DNA of 64,000 nt from Paralichthys olivaceus (GCF_024713975.1 NC_091098.1:16822316-16886315); one strand, 5' to 3'; counted from the first letter of the stretch, positions 1 to 13,500 are shown. Translations and numbers: made by a program. The notes: a model not told the origin generated them from the sequence alone.

Positions 1-89
1 CTAATTTTTTCTGATTCAGATACCAGTTGTCAAAAGCAACTAGGATGTTACTCCATAGAGCACATACCTCTGCCAAGATATCATTACCC

Positions 90-625
90 CCGTTGTCTGG
101 ATCTGCACCAAAATGTAATAGGCCCTGTCTCAGCCCATATCCTGTCCTCAGGAGTGTTGTGGAAATCCATTTAGTAGTTGTTGTGTAATCCTGTTGACAA
201 TCAAACAAATGGACAGCAGGGAAGACGTACCAAGACTGGCACTCAGAGCCCATACCTCTATAACGGTACTCAAAGTGCACACACTCATAGATAGCAGTCC
301 TCCTAATTTGCCTGATTTTTTCATCAAGATCCATGAGTAACTCTCTGGTAAATTGGTTAAAATGTCCAAAATACACCCTATTTTGGAAAAGCAAATTCCT
401 GCCCCTCTGTCAAAATCTGTGCTATTTGTTTTTGTGTAATGGTGCTAAAGAAAATGTCCACCCCTTTGATCCACCCCCTTTGTCTGGATACACCCCAAAA
501 TTCCATGGATCATTTTTTGGCCCATGTCTCATTCCTCCAAGTTTAATGTTAATCCACAAAGCTTTTGATTAAGCCTGCTGACCAAAAACTAACTAACTGT
601 CCAATCAACAAACAGACAGCGAAGA
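90..625 (+). repeat. Two adjacent degenerate copies of a dispersed repeat
   Basis: Bases 90-215 and 395-625 share one order of phrases: 'ggatctgcaccaaaat', then 'ggccc...cccatatc' or 'ttggcccatgtctc', then 'gtaatcc' or 'gttaatcca', 'gtagttgttgtgtaatcc' or 'cttttgattaagcc', and 'tgctgac' followed by 'aacaaa' runs. The same order recurs near 3,810, 55,780 and 56,780. The family resembles a SINE or LINE 3' tail that is very common in percomorph fish. The copies are strongly diverged, so these are old insertions. Confidence 0.5.
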
Positions 626-1259
626 AAAAGTAAAGTTCCAAGCATAGAATATGAAAAAACATTTCACTTTGGTGTAAAGTTACTTGGCCATGATTTATTT
701 TCTACCATTAGAATTACAAATATGTAAGAGATGAGGTTTTGGTGGAGGGATTCACTCTCCTCTGAATAACTTTGTTGTTTAACAAGTTGACTATCAATAA
801 ACAAGTTTTCCAGCTGCCTTGCTTCTGAGTTTCATGTAGTTTTAATTTATGAACAGGGCGAGTCTGTTCAACAAAGAGAAAAACGCTGACACAGTTCTGT
901 GGTCTCATAATAAAAGATCTATAAGAGCTCGGTTTCTATCCAAGTCTACGTCTGCCCCTGTTTTGAATGCAATTAAATGGAACAGTGAGCGTTGATTGCT
1001 TTACACCGGATGCTCAACATCAGTGCTATTGATTATCAGACTGGGTGACGAATGTTATTAAAACTCTGGTCAAACACAAATATGTTTCAAATAATGCCTT
1101 TATGACAGAAACACTGAAGAAAGAAGGGAATATGTGGAAGGGATGAGTGATGCTCATCTTTAAAGTAACATTGGTGGTATCGATCAGCCCACATATTTCT
1201 CTTAGTTGACTCACTGTGGACTGAAAGGAGAGGGTGAAGGAAGGAGAGAGAGAAAGAGA

Positions 1260-1261
<2 letters not shown>

Positions 1262-1308
<47 letters not shown>
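1262..1308. repeat. (AG)n microsatellite
   Basis: About 23 uninterrupted AG units, preceded by an interrupted purine-rich lead-in from about 1,229. Long open frames on both strands here are composition artefacts. Confidence 0.95.
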
Positions 1309-1309
<1 letters not shown>

Positions 1310-2104
1310 AGTATTTCATGTCCTGACCCTGGCAGATAAGAGCCATTTTTACAGATTTATGATTTCATCGATAGGAAACCTGATATCATGATTGTGGAGA
1401 TGCTGGTGATGCGGGCATCAATATTCAGTAACTAATGGCATAATGGCTGTTAATGGTGGATGAGGGTAAACGCTCTCATGTTGTTGAATGTAAACGTTTC
1501 CCACTGAGATTCTTCAGAGTAACAGGCTTCTGCTGCTGTTTGCGAACACAGTGTCCACAACCACAGAGATTATACAGCTGCGATAGATGGGTTGCGGACG
1601 GTGGTTGCAGGAGATTAAGAGGTGCATCGATCCAGCAGTATGACTTTCCAACCATGCGTGTGACGGAGAGTCTGCTCTACTGTCTAGTTCACCTATTTGG
1701 CGGCCAGGGCTGATTCTCACGTGGTGCAGGGGCTCGGAGGTAACACTGTTAAGGATTTGGAAGGAAGGAAATCTGTACCGCCCTGGTCGAAAAAAAATAA
1801 GGTGAAGGAGATGAACCAGAAGAACACGTATTGACTACACTCTGAAACCAGTATAAAGAAATCACTCCTTCCTTATTTCACTACACGTGTCACCTATGTT
1901 ACATAATGAGGAGCTGCAGGATAAACTGCACACAGACCATATGTTTGTTTGTTTACTCCTTAACTGAGTTTGGTGCCAGAGGTTTCTCCTGCCCTCCTTG
2001 CTCATCTACTGCCATCCTCCTCTCACACCCTCCCATCAACTCTCATCTGCTCCCTCTGTCCTCCAGCTGAGCCCACTGTCCTCTACTGAACCCCCAACAA
2101 CACG

Positions 2105-2200
2105 CTATCTATCTATCTATCCATCTATCCATCTATTAGCTACCTACTTAACTTCCTACATGCCTACCTACCTTCCATCCATCCATTTGTCCATCCATCA
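2105..2200. repeat. Degenerate ATCT/ATCC tetranucleotide repeat
   Basis: Imperfect runs of 'atct' and 'atcc' with a few interruptions, giving the Tyr-Leu-Ser-Ile pattern in the open frame across it. Confidence 0.8.
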
Positions 2201-2507
2201 TTTATCCAACGTCTTACTAAAAAGCTACTAAAAATATCACTAGTGTTAGCCCTCTGAATGAATAAAATAAATAAAACAATACGTGATGTCATGCTCACAT
2301 CTACAGCATGTAAATTGAAAAAGTCAAGTAAAGTTGTGGAGTTAAAAAACGGACAGCATATATACAAACTTCATATGTAAATTGCTCATGTAATATGTGA
2401 TTGTCTGAGAAAACAGAAATGGCTGCTTACTTCAGCAAATGTACTTTATTAACATCCACCCATTATGTTTAGTCCATACCTTATATTATACCTCTTATCC
2501 TGTAAGA

Positions 2508-2722
2508 GTTGTGGGGGGGCTTGAGCCGATCCAAGCTGGGTGAGAGGTTGGATCCTCACCAGTGTATCGCAGGGCCATCAAATCATTCACACTCACATTC
2601 TCACCTATGGTCAAATTTAAAATCACCAATTAACATGAATCCCAATCTGCATGTGTTTGTACTGTGGGAGGAAGACGGAGCACCTGGACGTAAAAACCTC
2701 ACAAACACAGGGAGAACATGTT
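2508..2722 (+). repeat. Diverged copy of a ubiquitous teleost dispersed repeat
   Basis: Contains the ordered phrases 'cagggccatc', 'attcacactcacattctcacc', 'caccaattaacatg', 'gtactgtgggagga' and 'cacagggagaacatg'. From general knowledge these mark a 3' tail found in many fish genomes and usually attributed to LINE/SINE families. This copy has many substitutions. No target-site duplication could be seen. Confidence 0.55.
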
Positions 2723-3804
2723 AACATCACAAAAAGACTTGCATGCACACTCATGTCCAGAAGCATAGTTTAGATCTATAAAAAATGATGATGTAACCCA
2801 GAGAAAAATGTCTAATCTACCATCTTGATGACAAACATCATGGTCTCACAGATGGACTATAGGGACAGTCAGCACATGGAGAAATGAATGTGCAGTAAAT
2901 ACTGGCTGTAGCCACGGGAGCAGGAAGGAAGACATATTCTCTAATATAATCTTTAAAGCTGCTGCATCTCTCACCAATAGCACCAATAGCAATGACATGT
3001 CGGAGCAAACAACATGCTAACAATTCAGCCAGTGAAGGCTTGTAACCGACAGAGCTAGCACCAGTTAGCATAGTCGCTGATAATAAGTTTCATAGTTTGT
3101 TGAAATTAAATCAAGCAAATAAATGAATCAACAAAAGGCAGCTCATGTCATTGTAATGGAGCAGGTTTTAATACACTAGCTTACACTGCTGCACAACATA
3201 TGGCTCTTGTATTGCTGTATTGTCATACAACGCTGCCATTGCATGTTTATCCGCTCGTTGAATTTTCCTGGTATTACATAAAACAGCATTAGCCCACTGT
3301 TAAAGCCACACAACCTACAAAACATTTACAATGGCAGTAATCCCAGATTCGGGTCACTGCCAAAACGCAAGTGACTGATCCCGCAGTCAGAGATCTGTTC
3401 ATCAAATTTCAGCCAAATTCAGTCGTAACTTTCTACAATATTTCTGCAGAGAGAGGGACAAAGAGAGGAGAGAACACATGCACCAACCAATCTCACTGGC
3501 AGAGGTAATGAAAGAAGTTAGGCATGTGTTACTACACTCACACATGCACATCAGCCACTCTCTCACACACAAACGCACAGACAAGAAATAAAAAGAAACT
3601 TCACAAGTATAAAGTCTTAGTGAGGTTTCCTACTTTTAAAGATATTGAGAGTTTTGAATTTAGATAAGAAATTTACAAGAGCACTCAGGGAACACATACT
3701 TATGCCAAGGCCCAACAGTCACCATACAACACTTTTAATTTGACTAGATACAGATTGTTGAATGCTGATGTGTTGAAAAATGCAATGTTAAAGACAAAGA
3801 AAAC

Positions 3805-3965
3805 AAAGAACCTGGATCCAGAGCCACACCAAAATTGAATGGGTTCTTCTCTGACCCATAAGTTTCCTTCAAGTTTTATAGTAATCCATCAGGTAGTTTT
3901 TGTATCCGCTGACTAACAAACAAGCGAAGGCAGACAAAAACATATCCTCCTTGTCGAAGATATAA
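3805..3965 (+). repeat. Dispersed repeat copy, same family as 90-625
   Basis: Carries 'ggatccagagccacaccaaa', 'gggttcttctctgaccca', 'agttttatagtaatcca', 'gtagtttttgtatccgctga' and an 'acaaacaagcg' run, ending with 'acatatcctccttg'. Phrase order matches the copies at both ends of the window. Confidence 0.5.
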
Positions 3966-6900
3966 AAAAGTTCAATTTCAAGTGTTAGTATGAATTATGA
4001 AATATTTAATTCAATTTAACTGATCAACAAGAGCCTGAGGCTGAATATGGTTAAAGGGTGATATGATTACCTGATACTCACCTGTGTATAGTTGCAGATT
4101 GTGTGGCGTGATCCCTCTTGGTTCCTCTAGCTATAGCAGTCGATAAGTAGGTCACCGATTTGTCTGCTGTCAGGTCAGATCATGCAGAGCAGTTTTCTGA
4201 CCGAGCACATGATTTGTGTTTAATCTAATTGTTTCACCTGAAAAGCCAACTGGAGTAATAAATGTAGTTTCAGTTATTGAAAATATTACAACTCCGTTTG
4301 TGCATTTCTCACTCCACCTAACCTCTGGTGGCTAAAGTAATTGGTTGATTAGCTCTTACACGATTACTTCCCTGCACATATTGTCTAGAAAAGAGTGAAG
4401 AGAGAAAGCAAATGTAGGTGAAATCCCCAAAATGCTGCTTTCGTTCCATGTGAAGGTTGTTGCACGGGAAATAAATAGCACGCTGTAAAGACTTCTTTCA
4501 TCTCCTCTTGCCGTTTGTGTGTTCAGATGTACAGTTTATAGCTTCATTTTAAATGCTGCTCATTTCACCTCAGGTGACAGCAACACATCCATTTTAAGCT
4601 GAATCTCTTTGACAGCATTTCAAAAGTTAACTCAAAATTACCTACACAGCCGGATAAGAAAACATAGCTATTGATTGCTGACCTTTGCTCAGCGGTGTCG
4701 GACTTCTGCTCTAAGAACCCACCAAGAGTAGAAAACACAGGTGATGTAATCTTCCAGTCCAATGGCGGGAGTTCGGAGGCCACTTAATCGTTGGAATGAA
4801 AGATGTGTTTTTCTGCGTTTTGTTGGAGGATACTGAATTAACTAGTATTCAAGGCCTTGTAAATACATATGTGGCGGGGAACAATGAATTAGTAATGAGC
4901 TATCCTATTCCCATGGCTGTTTTATGTTAGAGGAAAGAGAGGGAGGGAGATTGGAAGCGACAGAGACACTGGGATAAACGGATAGATGGAAGGGAAAAGA
5001 GCAATGGAGATTGCGTGTACTTTCTATCTTATTTTTCAGCATTACTTACAGCTTCATCTCTCAGCCTCTTTTTCTCTCTCTCTCCTTTTGGCCCATCTCG
5101 CACATCTTTTCTCCACCTCTTCTAATCTATCATTAGACTGTTGTGCGACCGACTGCAGTGGCTAAGAGAGGAATTAGGAACAGAGAAAGAAGACGGTGAA
5201 ACCAGACTGCTGCAGTTTGACTTCCTCCAAATGCCCCCTGGAGACCAAGCGGCATACGCTAACACACTTCCATCCTCGTGCGGGTTCACAGTGAACAGGG
5301 TTGAACTGGAAGAGCATATATAGACTGTCCAGAATCAGTCTTTCTTTGAGTTCAGCAAAAGAAAAAGTGTTGAAACTGGGGTAAAATCTGGGCCAGCAGA
5401 GCTAGGACACAGAGCACAAATGATGAAATGTAATGATGAGAAACAAAAAATAGAAGCACAGAGGAGACTCTAACTTAAGTATGATATTAGTGTAGCGATC
5501 ACATATTATTACTTGTTCATTATATTTGTCATTGGGATTCATCATTTGTTCTTCCTCCACCAGCCCCGGCTATATCGCCCCTTACATAACACCCCAAGCT
5601 GTTGTAAAGATGGATCCAACAAGCCATTGCTTTATCAGTCCTTCAACTGTGGCTCCCAATCCAATCATATTGTCGGCTGCCAAAACTACAACCCCTCATC
5701 TTCTGTTTGACAGTCCCCTGAATAGTGATATACTGTAGCTAAGGCAAGCTACGGAACGGCTGCTGCTTTTTTAATTGAAAACAATGTGTTAGGGAGATTG
5801 CCCCAGAAGGAATGTTTAGGGAGACAGCAACGACAATAGAAAGGATGATCCTACAAACTTGGGGAAGTAAGAAACATTTGAAATGATTTCATTGCTCTTA
5901 TGGGGAAAGTGTCAATGGTCTCCCCTTCCTCCACTTTAGATGGATGCATGGGTGAATTTCAAGAGTTGACTCTAGTGTAGACAGCTAAGTCAGAACTGAA
6001 ATGAGATGGTCTGGCCTACAGAGGATTTCCGTGATTGGCGTCACCTGCTCATCCCACTGTTGCTTAGCGACAGGACCAATAGTTTGACATGATGAGAACG
6101 CTTTAATAGCCCTTGGTTTTTTTAACATATGTATTATTGAGTTGAAGTGTGATACTTAAGCAATGGGTGGCTCATCGCTTGCTGGCACCATTACCACGTT
6201 GAAAAACAGTTTGTCATCAAGGCACAATGAATCCTGGGACACGATTGGCCAGGAAAGATCCACCTGTTGGAGCCTTCAGTTATCAGGGACGGAAAGACGC
6301 ATTTGTCGACCGCATTCAAAGGAGCCTATAAAATGGAAGTGTCCAGTGGCACCTCTGTGATGCAATTAGTCTTCAATTGCAGCCTCAGAAGGATGCGGCC
6401 CCTGAATTGAGACACAGCTCTTTCCCTTTGTGATGCTGCTTTTAGGCAGAAATAGGAATCAGGATGAGTTTTCTGGGCTGGAGTTGAGTTGAGCAGCTGA
6501 AACCTGCCGGCCGCTCAGCCACAGAGAGGAGGAGATAGGAGGGGGGAAGAAAAGAGGTCAGAACTGATCCGGATTTATTGGCTCAGCTGGTCATAAAGGA
6601 GGCTTTATCCTCACATTGCATTATGTACTGCCAAGATCTCTGCTTTAGCTACAGGTGAAAGATGACTGCTCTGCAGATGCAGATTCACTCAGTCTCTCTG
6701 TCTCCCAGGATGGATGAGTTTAATACTGAGGTGGTTAGAAACGCATGCAGGCAGATTTCCTCACAGAAGTGCATTCTTTATACTCAGACTCCTGGAATAA
6801 AGATGGACCCTCTCCTCCTCCCAACCCCCCACGTTCCCTCTTTCTTCACCTTCTGTTTTATCTCGCTTTGCTTCATTACTTCATCCTCCCCATTTATTGC

Positions 6901-8640
6901 TTTCATGCAGCCATCTAAGAGAGTAGCAGATAGAGAAATATATTTATGCTATTAGATGTGCATTAAACCAGACGTTCATGAACACAATAATATTGATTGT
7001 TTCGTTGGTTTCATTCATTCAGGAAATAAGTTTACAAGTTCATTAATGACAAATTGGCCATTTTCCAGAGTGCAGAGTGCAAGTGTTGTGCTCTTATAAT
7101 GTATAATGACCATATGTAAATGTCTACACAGTGGAATGCACATGTTTAATTGAATAAATCAATATGCTTGATGGATAATCGGGTCACAAAATTCTAAACC
7201 CTCAAAAATAGAGACTGGCTTGCCTTTATAGAGACATGGCACTGAGACATTTGGAGACAAAGGACAGTGGGGGAGCAGGCCTGTGTGGGGATTGTCCACC
7301 TCATCAAAAAAAGAAAAGCAATATCAAAAAAAAAGGTTGAGAAAAGCATCGAAATAGGAGAAAAGCTAGAGCATGCTCTGCCTTTGCTCTGACCTGGTTC
7401 CAGTTAATCCGCCTACTTTACACGATGAACATTACCTCCACACTGTATTTATAGAGCCTTTCACTGTGTGTTATTGTGCTTAAGCCGCTGTGTATATGAA
7501 TGTAATTTTTTATATGTAGCCCTGATTGTAGAGTGAGTGCAGTTAGTCTGTGTCATATAGGGACAGGGGGTCTAAAATCACTGTAAGTTAAAAAAGAACC
7601 CATGTTTAAACCCCTCTAGGCAACACGCCGCAATCCTTGAGGCAGAGTAATCGGGGAAACATTATATGATTCATTTCCTCTGATAATCACAGGATGTTTT
7701 TTCCAAGAAAGCTTGAATTTGATATAGTTAAGAATACACTCTAATGTACAATGTATTTATTTACTGTACAATATGAAACATTCACAGCTTTAAAGAGAGG
7801 GGATGTTTCAGACATGCTGGCTGACAGTTGTCTACAGGCCATGTTCAGGCTGAGTTTGGGTCTACATGGAGAAACATAGCTCACTCGCTCCTTTGAAAGA
7901 GGCCATAGAGCAATGCACAGGATTAAAGTAACAGCAGTGCAATGCCACATCATCCAGCAAAGTGCTGTTTTGGACAGTTACATGCAAACGCACATAGTTG
8001 GTGAGTTACGGAACAAGTATTTCTGCTGTTAATGTTGTCGGAAGGAAAGTCGAAATAATTGCGGCTTTGATTCTGTATCAGAGTATTACTGTTGTATGTA
8101 TCTGTTCTCAGATCAGATTTCATTGCCTCACCCCTGTGCCCCCACCAGGGCACCCCACCTGTATGTTGTTTCAACACAGAGCTGTTAGCAGCGTGAATGC
8201 CCTCTTAGCCTTCTCACCTGCGGCACTTTTGTCTAATCCCTGCTCTTTTCAACCCTGTCTCATAAAAAATTTATACAGAGTTGTCGTATAGTAGGAGAAC
8301 AAGATTGTGCCAATCATTCCCACAGCTGCTGAGATATTTAAGTCCAAAAACAAAGTGGCTGGCCGACTGACCGATATTGCCATCCCTAGAGCTGCTAGGG
8401 ATGCTGCTAGTTGTGTTAATTATGTGTTATAGATGAGAAGACAATACATTTACTTTTTCTGTGGTTCCCCCAGTTTGAGTGACATTAAATCTCTGGTTTC
8501 AAAGGCCAATGTTTCATCGTATTTACCCATTGCACCTTCCCCAGCCACCATCATGTGACTATACTTGTGGTATAGTAATGTCATAGTTATTGAATTGGAT
8601 ACATTATTATAAACACAATGTAGACAACATTAGCACATTA

Positions 8641-9013
8641 GGCTACATTCTCACTGCAGGCTCAAATGGCCCAAATCTAACTTTTTTTGCTCGTATGTCT
8701 AATTTTTTCATGACAGTCACATGGAACCTGGTCTTTTCCGATTCAGATTAGGGTCACATCCTGATGCAGGCCAGATGCATTCGACCTGACTGACTTTAGT
8801 GGCCTCAGTGTTGTTTACTTGCATATGACAGTGTGCTGTGTGTGATGTAGAATGTGTTCTTGTTATTTTGTGCATATTAGTCAGTTCAGGACCATGATTA
8901 GGACACATCGGACTCTGTGTTCACATTCTCGCCATATTAAATAATGTGAACGGCCAAACCAATCTGAGCGATAGATCTGGATTGAGCACTAATGCACGCA
9001 GTCTGAATGTGAC
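8641..9013. mobile_element. MITE-like element with imperfect terminal inverted repeats
   Basis: The left end begins 'ggctacattctcactgcagg' and continues 'ctcaaatggcccaaatct'. The reverse complement of the right end begins 'ggtcacattcagactgcgtg' and continues through 'ctcaatccagatc'. The two align with scattered mismatches over about 35 bp. The interior has no reading frame. Element length is about 373 bp, consistent with a non-autonomous DNA transposon. I could not define a clear target-site duplication. Confidence 0.55.
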
Positions 9014-9387
9014 CGTATGTAAACATAATTTGCGATCAATCGAGTTTCCCAGTTTCCAAGTTTCGGATTTACTTGCTTGAGGACCACAGACACACTTTTG
9101 TCTCCCAGAGGAATGAGGACAGTAAAAAGAAAAAAAGAAAATCAGATTTATTATCATTTGATAAGCAGAGGCTGTTTTCCCTTTCACTAAAACCCAGATG
9201 AAAAATCTACTTCAGCTCACCTCCAACGAGCTCCACAGGTACACTGGATGCTATAAGGTGTGAGCAGTATACCCACACACTGTTTAAAAATAGAGAGGGC
9301 CCTGACAGTCCTACACGAAGATTCACAGCAGAGACCTCTCCATTGAATTTGTCTCAAGCCTTATGACTCTTATCCAAAACCTCAATC

Positions 9388-9850
9388 ATCGCTCCTTTCT
9401 CCTCCTCTTCTTCCCTTCTCTTCTGCTCCCGTCTCTCTCTCCAGGGACTGGATTTTGCTGCTATAAGTCTTCTATCACACTGAATATTTCACAGAAGCAC
9501 TTTTTTCTATCTCTCTCTCCATGCACACATACACACACTGCTGACTTTCTCACGGAAGTGTTCTCACTTTCATTCCCCTGCGCTCTTCACATCTGACATC
9601 TTCCATGCTTTGTCTCCATCTTTCATTCTTCCCTTTCCTTGTCATCTTCATCTCAATCTTATTTTCTACTCTAAACGTTACTCTTCATCTGGCGCCAGTG
9701 CTCACCCCTCACTCCTCTTCACTTTCCTCTCTCCTTTTCATTCGTTCTCACCCTAAACCAAATCTCTTTGCTGCTTCCTTCCTCATTTTTAACACACGTC
9801 TCCTAACATTGATTTCTTGCATCTCCTTTTATGACTTTTCTAGGAATACA
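9388..9850 (+). other. Strongly pyrimidine-rich tract
   Basis: About 460 bp in which C and T dominate the + strand (runs such as 'tcctcctcttcttcccttct'). Stop codons are rare, which produces two open frames rich in Leu, Ser and Phe. No family resemblance and no splice context that would suggest coding. Confidence 0.7.
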
Positions 9851-10102
9851 TTTTGAATACTTAGTTCTTAAAATGATTTAGTACCTTTTAATCAACACAC
9901 TCCGCTTTTCCTCTGCAGCATAAACGACAAAACGGTTGTTGGGTCAGTGCAGTGTAGCTCAGTGATGTATATAAATAATCAGACATGTTCTTCCCACTTT
10001 TAATATTGGCACATTTTTATTGTCAGTGCATCAGTGAATGAATTTTATTCCTCCATGAATTATTTATGTGGTATGCACAAGAAGTCTGTTTAATAGCCTT
10101 AG

Positions 10103-10106
<4 letters not shown>

Positions 10107-10161
<55 letters not shown>
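10107..10161. repeat. (TG)n microsatellite, about 27 units
   Basis: An almost pure TG run of 55 bp. Confidence 0.95.
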
Positions 10162-10162
<1 letters not shown>

Positions 10163-10719
10163 GTTGAGTTTTTAATAATGTGCGGTACATCTCAAAAATG
10201 AGATTTTTTATGAGTTAGTCAGCACTTGCTTACTGCCTGTGTTTTGCAATGCCTCCGAGGCTCTGATCCATTCACGGATCATAATCACTCCTCAAAATTC
10301 TAGTGGCATTAATTCATCAAGTCATTGTGAGGCATCTCTCACTCAAAACAGATGTCGCTCTGACCACAAAGACTTGACACTGAACTTCATCTCATTGTGA
10401 CGACATGCACAAATCAGACATTTGATATCTGGAACACAATACAGACGGAGACGTTTGAAATGAAGTCCCATTGGAATGCAGGCTATAGATTATCCATTCT
10501 TCCTGCAGGGTTTGCATTGATTTATAAAGGTTACGTGAAAGTTATAGTCATTTAACTTGTGCTTACATTGTTTTGTTTGCAATCTCAGTGTCAAAATGAA
10601 AGTCAAGACAATGTTGGTTGTAGATTCAGAATAGAAATAAGGTTCTGATATTTCTTTAGCACAATCTCTTTAGAATGATATTTTCCCAAGCAGCAGTGTC
10701 ATCTCCTCTTACCACCTAA

Positions 10720-10930
10720 GGGTGCACAACTAGCTTTTTTGGGTCCGGACCGGAATTCAGTTTAGTCTGAACCAAAATAACTGTGTCAAAAGTGCCTCAG
10801 ACCAACAGTCCAAAATGTGGTCCGACCAAAAGAGGTGCTTTGGTTCGTTTGCAGTACGGAAACACTCTTGATTGTTCTGACTTTTGGACCAAGAAATTGA
10901 GACAGCATTCAACAGTTGAAGAAGAAAAAG
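10720..10930. repeat. Possible degenerate MITE
   Basis: The region contains 'gtccggaccggaattcag', 'ctgaaccaaaa', 'gtggtccgaccaaaagagg' and 'cttttggaccaagaaa'. The recurrence of GGTCC/GGACC with A-rich flanks in both orientations suggests an old inverted-repeat element. Boundaries are not clear. Confidence 0.35.
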
Positions 10931-11712
10931 AAACAGAAGCGCAATGTAAGATTGCTTGTAAGCTTCTCTTCTGACAATAGAAAGTTTTAACAACCAAGCA
11001 AATCATTTTGCTGGTAGTAAAACCATTATGATTTTACAGTAGAAACACAATTCCTCAGTTCATTCATTTTTTCAATTCAAATTCAAACCAAAAGAAAAAG
11101 TACATCTTTCAATGCACTTTATGCAAAAAGGTTAGCATATACACCCATCTCAGATTGTAGCCCTCTACAATCAATGTCAAGTAAAGACAGAACCAACCCA
11201 CGTAGGTGATGACAACAGGACGTATGTATGTCAGACAAAATTCTTTAGATTGCTCCCGAAATTGCAATGTGTTACAGGTGTTCAAACACCTGTTTTATGT
11301 TAAACTTCCACTCGTCATGCAACTCGCTTTACATTCTGTGACAGATGCTTTTCAGACATGAGTCTGCTGATGAAGGGTTTGGACTCATTGACGGAGCAGC
11401 GAAGAGTAAACCACAAGTGAAAAACAAAGTAATTATCTGTGTGTGTTGACATGTCATCTCTCAGTTATCTTTTGTGTACACTGCTGACGTGCCCAAAAAC
11501 AGGTTGTATGGCAGAGGATGAGAACAACCACTCCTGCATCGCACTCATCTTCCTTCCTGCCGCTCTCTCTCTCTCTTGTCTGTCTTTACCATCTTTTTGT
11601 CCATTATCCTATAACCTTCCCCCTCTCCATCTCACCCACTCTAACTTTCCCATGAGACCAAATGACCTAATTTTCATCTTTAGACTTGTGCTTGAGCAGA
11701 CTTGTTCTCATG

Positions 11713-11715
<3 letters not shown>

Positions 11716-11778
<63 letters not shown>
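11716..11778. repeat. (CA)n microsatellite, about 31 units
   Basis: A pure CA run of 63 bp. The open frame across it reads as Thr-His and is not a gene. Confidence 0.95.
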
Positions 11779-11781
<3 letters not shown>

Positions 11782-11969
11782 TCAGGCACAAAAGTACAGA
11801 AGTACAATTTGTGACAAGAAGATGTTGTTGCATATTATGAATATCTCTCTAAATGTTTCTAATTGACCTGATATCTCTTTATCTTTCTGAGATGTACATG
11901 TGTGTGTGCTGTTACAGCTGTGCCCTCATTCTCTGTGAACCTTGTCTGTCCTTTGGAACAGAAATGTGA

Positions 11970-12012
<43 letters not shown>

Positions 12013-12013
12013 G
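11970..12013. repeat. Compound (GT)n(GA)n microsatellite
   Basis: GT units pass directly into GA units without interruption. Confidence 0.9.
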
Positions 12014-12890
12014 CAGAAGCCTTCAGGGTTCACAACACTGCAGATGTGACATGGTAAAGCAGAAAAAAACATCTCTCACAAATGTAAAACCTCAGTCAGC
12101 CAGGGCTGACCTTTCAGATCCCCAAAACCAAAAGCTATACTCAATGGAGAGATTAGATAATGAGCAGCTAAATTATGCTGAAAGGAAAAAAATAAAACAG
12201 CAGAATTGTGTTTGAGGTTGTTTTGGGTTATACGAAAAACTTTTGAAATTCAATTATAAGTCAGCCTTGGGTTCAGACTCTATCCGGAGAGCATGGATTT
12301 TGACTGCTTTCAAAGGATTTGAATAAGAACACATAATGCAAACTACTTTATGTTATTCGATTTGACCATTTATCCAGGCAGGTCATTTAAAAACAAATGG
12401 ATTTTAATTCAACAGTCAAAATTTTACCAAGATTAAAATAAGTATTTTCTGTTGCAAAATTGTCACTGGAATGAAATTAAGCCCCTCAACCCTCAACCTA
12501 AAAACTCAACCTGACAGTCTGCACTCGGTACAAGAGGAAACAAACTCATCAGGATGGAGTCACATATTCCCTGCTGAATATTTTTATCGAAGGAAGCTTG
12601 CCTCAGTCAATAAGAATCTCTGCACACCTGAATGAGAGACACAGTGTTGAAGGACAAGCAGGGACAGACAAAAATACAATAGAACTTCTGCACTCAGTCA
12701 AACAAAGGTGAGACTGACAGACTGAACAAGAGGAGGCAGTGGAGAGACAGAGAAACAGAGGGTGGAGTTCTCTGCCAGAGAGTGGTGTGACAGGGTGTCA
12801 GGGACTGTGAAAGATTGTGTATTTCAGATTGTGTGCGCTTCTGACTGTCTCTCCCCATTTCACTCTTTTGCTTTGTTTACATGCGCATCT

Positions 12891-12982
12891 GTGTGCGTCT
12901 GTGTGCGTCTGTGTGCGTCTGTGTGCGTCTGTGTGTGCGTCTGTGTGCGTCTGTGTGTGCGTCTGTGTGCGTCTGTGTGTGC
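12891..12982 (+). repeat. Decamer/dodecamer minisatellite, unit GTGTGCGTCT
   Basis: About eight tandem units of the 10-bp word GTGTGCGTCT, mixed with a 12-bp variant GTGTGTGCGTCT. Unit order is 10-10-10-12-10-12-10-12. Because 10 and 12 differ by one dinucleotide, the array looks like a higher-order expansion of a TG microsatellite. Open frames on both strands here are artefacts. Confidence 0.9.
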
Positions 12983-13134
12983 ATGCAAACTGAGGTGTGG
13001 ATTGAGCCTCTCAATTGAAGTCTGGGTATTTGGAGAGCCACTCTGTGCGGTGCGTCTAAAGGCCATGTTTGGTTACAAAAGGAATGAATTAATGCAGTCG
13101 TGATCAATGGCTTTGCACAAGCACACATTTACAT

Positions 13135-13500
13135 GAGCACACACACACACACACACATATATACACACATGTGTGTGTGTATGCTAGGGAAGGTTTTACA
13201 ATTTAATTTATTCTCCATAGAGGACAAATCTGACAATGAGGCCATTGGCTTAAAACATGTATGTGTGCGTTTGTGTGTATGTGAGTCTCTGTGTGTAGGT
13301 GGACCGTGGGACGGTTCATTAGTGGGTCTCTGTGTGTTTGACAGAGTGAACAGGTGTGGTTGTGTGGTTGTGTGCGTGTGTGCGTGTTTGTGTCTGTGTG
13401 TGCGAGAGAGAAAGAGAGAGAGAAAACTTTCTCTTCACTTGATCATCCAAAAGAGGATAAATGAAACCAAAAGTGCCCCCCCCCCACACACACACCCCAC
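13135..13500. repeat. Cluster of short CA, TG, GA and C tracts
   Basis: Short CA and TG tracts at about 13,139-13,180, further TG-rich blocks at 13,260-13,410, a GA block at 13,404-13,424 and a C/CA block near 13,480-13,500. All are interrupted and none supports a gene. Confidence 0.75.

Noticed and set aside
11439..11840. 133-codon open frame
   Set aside because: More than a third is a CA-repeat Thr-His string and the rest is CT-rich; no domain or splice context.
12891..12982. Possible CRISPR-like array
   Set aside because: Units are directly adjacent with no spacers and derive from TG repeats; the genome is a fish.
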